Positions 61,901 through 64,000 of a stretch of 64,000 nucleotides of DNA are shown here, one piece after another. This DNA is from Catenuloplanes niger (GTDB taxonomy: Bacteria > Actinomycetota > Actinomycetes > Mycobacteriales > Micromonosporaceae). The position numbers were made by a program, and so were the translations under genes. The first letter of the stretch is position 1, and the number at the start of each line of letters is the position of its first letter. Under the pieces are notes generated by a model that saw only the letters and a program-made list of their open reading frames with translations, did no database searches and had not been told where the DNA came from. The stretch is taken from positions 744,001-808,000 of the forward strand of contig NZ_JAVDYC010000001.1 in NCBI RefSeq assembly GCF_031458255.1, written 5' to 3'.

Positions 61901-62330
61901 AGTCGATGTGCAGCGAGTGGTAGCCGGCGGTCAGCGCGACCGTGCCCTCCACCGGCGTCGGCCCGTGCGCGCCGTCGTTGTTGATCACGGTCGTGCCGTC
62001 GATCAGCAGCCGCGAGCCGTCGTCGCTGGTCAGCCGGAAACCGTACGTACCCGCGGCGGTGATGTTGATGTTTCCGATGACCTCGGACTGGAAGAAGTTG
62101 TCGACGCCGAAATCCGCCGCGGCCGACCAGTTGATCGTCGGCATCAGCTTGTCCACGTTCGGCGTCTGACCGGGCTTGAGCGTGCAGAGCGAGTCACGGG
62201 ACGTCTGCAGATCGAACGTCCGCAGCGTGACTCCCGGCTCCTGCGGTGGCACGTCGGCCGCGACGGCCGGTAAGGCGGGCAGCAGTCCCGCGAGCGTGGC
62301 GGCGGCGAGCAGCACTATCCGTGTCTTCAT
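58983..62330 (-). CDS. Secreted multi-domain protein: PA14, six-bladed propeller, CBM, ricin B lectin, DUF1080
   Basis: A 1115-residue secreted protein. The signal peptide is KTRIVLLAAATLAGLLPALP. Then in order: PA14 (about 60-175: GTYGFRLTSDDGSRLLIDG, HSLHIDYFERDGGQQL); a glucose/sorbosone dehydrogenase-like beta-propeller (about 200-560: MDWFPDGRLAIATWGGSETT, GLREPMGLKIVDGKIYVSQK); CBM6/35-type sandwich (about 660-795); ricin B trefoil (about 800-925, with QSW, QAW and QRW motifs); C-terminal DUF1080/3-keto-disaccharide-hydrolase-like domain (about 930-1115: FKLHVEFWLPNLPANVTGQA, NSGIYLQDRYELQVLDSYGK). The propeller and DUF1080 together may oxidise and then cleave a sugar chain through a 3-keto step; that is inference. 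Confidence 0.83.
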   Translation of the reverse strand: MKTRIVLLAAATLAGLLPALPAVAADVPPQEPGVTLRTFDLQTSRDSLCTLKPGQTPNVDKLMPTINWSAAADFGVDNFFQSEVIGNINITAAGTYGFRLTSDDGSRLLIDGTTVINNDGAHGPTPVEGTVALTAGYHSLHIDYFERDGGQQLTLDWRPPGATAFAPVPTAALSTDSGVVRVTAPGRKECESAGDSPGDGLPLTGVHPGYTLANLRPAGFQPQVSAMDWFPDGRLAIATWGGSETTAGEVYVLSGVTGANPQVTYRRIATGLREPMGLKIVDGKIYVSQKHELTELNDTNGDGTIDQYRRVATWPFDGNFHEFAFGLLYQDGFFYLNLSVSINLGGATTDPQGSPNRGTTVKINRSTGAVQYIAGGLRTPNGLNLGPEGDIFVLDNQGGWLPSSKLVQVKPDRFFGHYTNPDGPFDLQPVTQPVLWLPQNEIANSPSTPIVVNGGPYAGQMLFGDVTYGGIQRGFLEKVGGQYQGAVFRMTQGLEMGVLRLSQGPDGALYVGGLGAGGNWGQEGKLTYGLQKLIPNNTGVFDIKSMKAIADGFELEYTQPVSDATAAQLAARYRAKQWRYVPTPAYGGPKVDEETLPVTSATLSADRLKVTLKLAGLKPGRVVHLRSPRPFTSTSNQSLWSTEAWYTLNSLADGTTLKSGLVEAEWSGLTGSTSVATDHPGYTGSGFAAGHGAAGSATTFTVNVQTAGAYPVSLRYSNGPNPSQATKTMSLYVNGARVRQVSLPSTANWDTWATLADSVTLRAGANTVSYRVDTADTGHVNLDSLTVGGATAAVAGTGTITGLGGKCLDVDNASIADGAKVQLYTCNNSSAQSWTREGDSLRALGKCLDVSNSGTADGTRVQLWTCNNSAAQAWRARSDGALVNPQSGKVLDVAGGATADGTPVQLWTWSNVAQQRWTHNGPSRVTLFDGGNLGAFRNADGSAVTWPVSGGSAEVLGGDIRTKQTYGDFKLHVEFWLPNLPANVTGQARANSGIYLQDRYELQVLDSYGKAVPAADDAGAIYLKRAPSSNAATAPETWQTYDVTFRAARWNGTTKTENARVTVVWNGVTVHNDVAIDGPTGAGAAESPAALPVRLQDHGDPGANVRYRNIWIEPA

Positions 62331-62805
62331 CGGACCACCCCAGACCTCGACATAAATCGATGCCTCGGGACGCTAGACCCCTTTTGCTCACGCGTCCATA
62401 ACTTCCGCACGATTATCTAAAAGTTTGTTTCCAGTAACGGCGCGCGGCGTTGCCAACCGGCTACCGAACTACGCCGAACCGCCGAAAACGGGCGTACGTC
62501 GGGCCCGACCACGACGTGCGCGGCGCCGGACACCGTCGTGCGTGGACGCTCGCGGGGTGGACCACGCCGCCGCATCGACCGTGCCGCCGCACCGACCGCG
62601 GCGTCGAAGCCGGCCGAGCGGCCGATCGGGCCCGGCGCCCGCGGCGTTCCGTCGCGTGCGGGTGCGGGGTTGGCCGACCGCCCGACCGGCAGGGAGGAGC
62701 CCCTGGGCGACGACCGGTGCCCGCGGGAGCACTCGGGACGCGACCACGCCGGAAGCGGGAAACGGGGTTTCGTGGTGTGCGGGGTGGGGTTTCGTGGTGT
62801 GCGGG
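62331..62805. other. 475-nt intergenic region with promoter and repeat copy 3
   Basis: No open frame here carries coding signal. The right end of the 58983-62330 gene has a minus-strand TAGCGT box about 40 nt before its start (near 62373). 62395-62440 is AT-rich. Repeat copy 3 (62719-62761) and a direct pair of GGGTTTCGTGGTGTGCGG (62765 and 62786 region) lie near the TetR stop. Confidence 0.5.
62719..62761 (+). repeat. Dispersed 42-43 bp element, copy 3
   Basis: GCCCGCGGGAGCA, spacer and GCGACCACGCCGGAAGCGGG, with one extra spacer base. It lies 45 nt downstream of the minus-strand tandem TetR stop. Confidence 0.75.
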
Positions 62806-64000
62806 TCAGCTCAGCGCGCCGGCGGCGAGCGCGGTGACGGTGTCGCGGTTGGCGGGGGTGTCGTGCCAGCGCAGCGCGCGGCCGGCCTCGACGACGACGC
62901 CGAACGCCGCGTGGGTGAGCACGCGGGCCGCGCGGGCGTCCAGGCCGGGACGGGCGGCGCGGATCTGGTGTTCCCAGACCGCGATGTGCTCGCGCTGAGC
63001 GATGATCAGCGGGCGGCGCAGGGCATCCGGCAGGCCGCGGACCTCGGCCTCGGCCACGCTGTTGAGGGCGTTGTGCTCGAAGCTGTAGGCGACGTAGGCC
63101 GCGACCAGCGCCGTGTGCGGGCCGACCGCCGTGTGCGGGCCGGCCGCCGTGTGCGGGCCGGCCGGCGAGCGCGGGCCGGCCGGCGAGCGCGGGCCGGCCG
63201 GCGAGCGCGGGCCGCGGTCGACCGCCTGGGCGAGCAGGCCGGCCGCCTGCAGGCAGGCGGCGACCAGGATGTCGACCTTGCCGGGGTAGTGCCGGTAGAT
63301 CGCGGACGGGGCCAGGCCGACCGCCTGGGCGATCTGGCCGTTCGTGACGTTCGCGAACCCGTCCCGGGCGAACAGCGGCACGGCCGCGGCCAGGATCTCG
63401 GCGCGCCGGGTGCGCGGCACCGGCCGGCCGGGCAGCTCGACCCGGGCCGCGCTGCCGGCGGCCGACGCCGGATCGGTGGTGGCCACGCGCGTCGCGGACG
63501 CCAGCACCAGCTCCTCGATCCGGCGCGGCGCGATCGAGGTGTGGTGCATGGTGACCGAGCCGATCGCGCCGAGCGCGGCCACGGCCCGCAGGCGCGGCTC
63601 CGGCAGCGGGGCGGCCCGGTGTACCGCCTCGGTCACCCGGTCCACGACGTGCGCGAACTTCGCGCGCAGGCGCCGCCGGTCGTCCCGGGCGAGGTAGCGG
63701 GCCTCCCACCGGTATAGGCCGCCGGACGCGCGGTGCGCGACCGTGACCCGGACCAGCGCGGCCAGCAGGTCCCGCAGGGAAGCGTCCGGCGGCACCGTGT
63801 CCAGCGCCGCGACCAGGCCGTCGACCATGACGTCGGCGCACGCGGCGAACAGCGCGTACTTGTTCGGGAAGTGCCGGTAGAGCGCGGCCGCGCTGATCCC
63901 GACGCCACCGGCGATCTCCTCCATCGACGCCGCGTGGTACCCGCGCTCGCTGAACACCGCGCCGGCCGCGTCGACGATGAGCTGCCTGCGGTTGTGCGGC
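62806..64000 (-). CDS. Tandem TetR regulator (two TetR units in one chain), N-terminus beyond the window
   Basis: The frame is open to the window edge; codons before 63957 continue the first HTH helix (NRRQLIVDAAGAVFSERG), so the start is to the right. Unit 1 has HTH MEEIAGGVGISAAALYRHFP and a ligand domain to about 63430. Unit 2 begins RTRRAEILAAAVPLFARDGF with IAQAVGLAPSAIYRHYPGKV and a second ligand domain. Two complete HTHs in one chain suggest a pseudo-dimeric repressor that recognises two half-sites or two operators. A repeat-coded insertion of about 36 residues separates helix 4 and helix 5 of unit 2. The target may be the divergent upstream gene outside the window. Confidence 0.82.
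   Translation of the reverse strand, partial: PHNRRQLIVDAAGAVFSERGYHAASMEEIAGGVGISAAALYRHFPNKYALFAACADVMVDGLVAALDTVPPDASLRDLLAALVRVTVAHRASGGLYRWEARYLARDDRRRLRAKFAHVVDRVTEAVHRAAPLPEPRLRAVAALGAIGSVTMHHTSIAPRRIEELVLASATRVATTDPASAAGSAARVELPGRPVPRTRRAEILAAAVPLFARDGFANVTNGQIAQAVGLAPSAIYRHYPGKVDILVAACLQAAGLLAQAVDRGPRSPAGPRSPAGPRSPAGPHTAAGPHTAVGPHTALVAAYVAYSFEHNALNSVAEAEVRGLPDALRRPLIIAQREHIAVWEHQIRAARPGLDARAARVLTHAAFGVVVEAGRALRWHDTPANRDTVTALAAGALS
63109..63216. repeat. Six 18-bp tandem repeats inside the tandem TetR gene
   Basis: Three units CGCCGTGTGCGGGCCGRC and three units CGGCGAGCGCGGGCCGGC (last with one change) code GPHTA(A/V) x3 and GPRSPA x3. In-frame slippage array within the second TetR unit. 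Confidence 0.85.

Noticed and set aside
63109-63216. Possible CRISPR or VNTR between genes
   Set aside because: Units are in frame within the tandem TetR gene and have no spacers.
1-64000. tRNA, rRNA or known riboswitch
   Set aside because: No cloverleaf arms, 16S/23S motifs or recognisable riboswitch cores were seen while reading intergenic regions; a covariance-model scan could still find a weak one.

Overview
The window is very GC-rich DNA with strong G/C preference at third codon positions and many GTG starts. It carries GAF-ANTAR, SARP/BTAD, SigE-family sigma, STAND and lasso-peptide genes. This points to a filamentous actinobacterium, most likely Micromonosporaceae (Actinoplanes/Catenuloplanes-like). 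That assignment is inferred from gene content, not from any marker gene. I see no rRNA, tRNA, CRISPR array or intact insertion sequence.

Layout. 1-3.1 kb: the 3' part of a lasso-peptide cluster (cyclase, RRE protein, leader peptidase, ABC exporter); the precursor gene should lie just left of the window. 3.1-8.2 kb: RidA, an epimerase, and a stress/regulatory group (GAF-ANTAR, sigma-region-4/STAS fusion, MT0933-like protein, GT2 glycosyltransferase, hemerythrin). 8.3-9.8 kb: a secreted protein coupled to a nickel/cobalt exporter. 10.2-30.4 kb: a secreted-enzyme region with GH92, a GGDEF protein, GntR, GNAT, a metzincin protease, a lectin-tagged glycosidase, an FAD monooxygenase, a repeat-rich membrane protein, GH114, a SigE sigma/membrane-partner pair, a SARP-membrane-glycosidase-like fusion regulator and a GH16 glucanase. 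30.4-37.3 kb: GH65, a membrane protein and a heterodimeric ABC exporter. 37.4-42.5 kb: a mymA-like oxidation operon (alpha/beta hydrolase, FMO fused to SDR, DUF4873, TetR) divergent from an AurF-like diiron oxygenase. 42.7-50.6 kb: a membrane protein, a discoidin-domain secreted protein, a STAND regulator, a three-repeat beta-trefoil lectin, an SEC-C protein, a broken LuxR gene and a Fur-family regulator. 50.8-64 kb: a subtilase, GNAT, alpha/beta hydrolase, AraC, an Lcp-like rubber oxygenase, a five-module secreted protein and a tandem TetR regulator.

The genes fit a soil saprophyte that secretes glycosidases, proteases, lectins and a polyisoprene-cleaving enzyme under local regulators. The most unusual items are: (i) a SARP DNA-binding/BTAD protein joined through one membrane segment to an extracytoplasmic glycosidase-like domain, divergent from a GH16 gene; (ii) an in-frame FMO-SDR fusion that keeps an internal ribosome site; (iii) two related fold-back elements lying exactly between convergent genes and supplying stop codons; (iv) a 42-43 bp element repeated three times downstream of minus-strand genes; and (v) an ABC exporter pair whose ATP-site defects are complementary. 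Several convergent gene pairs are separated by perfect-stem hairpins. Six genes have a TANNNT box 7-8 nt before the start codon, as expected for leaderless transcripts.
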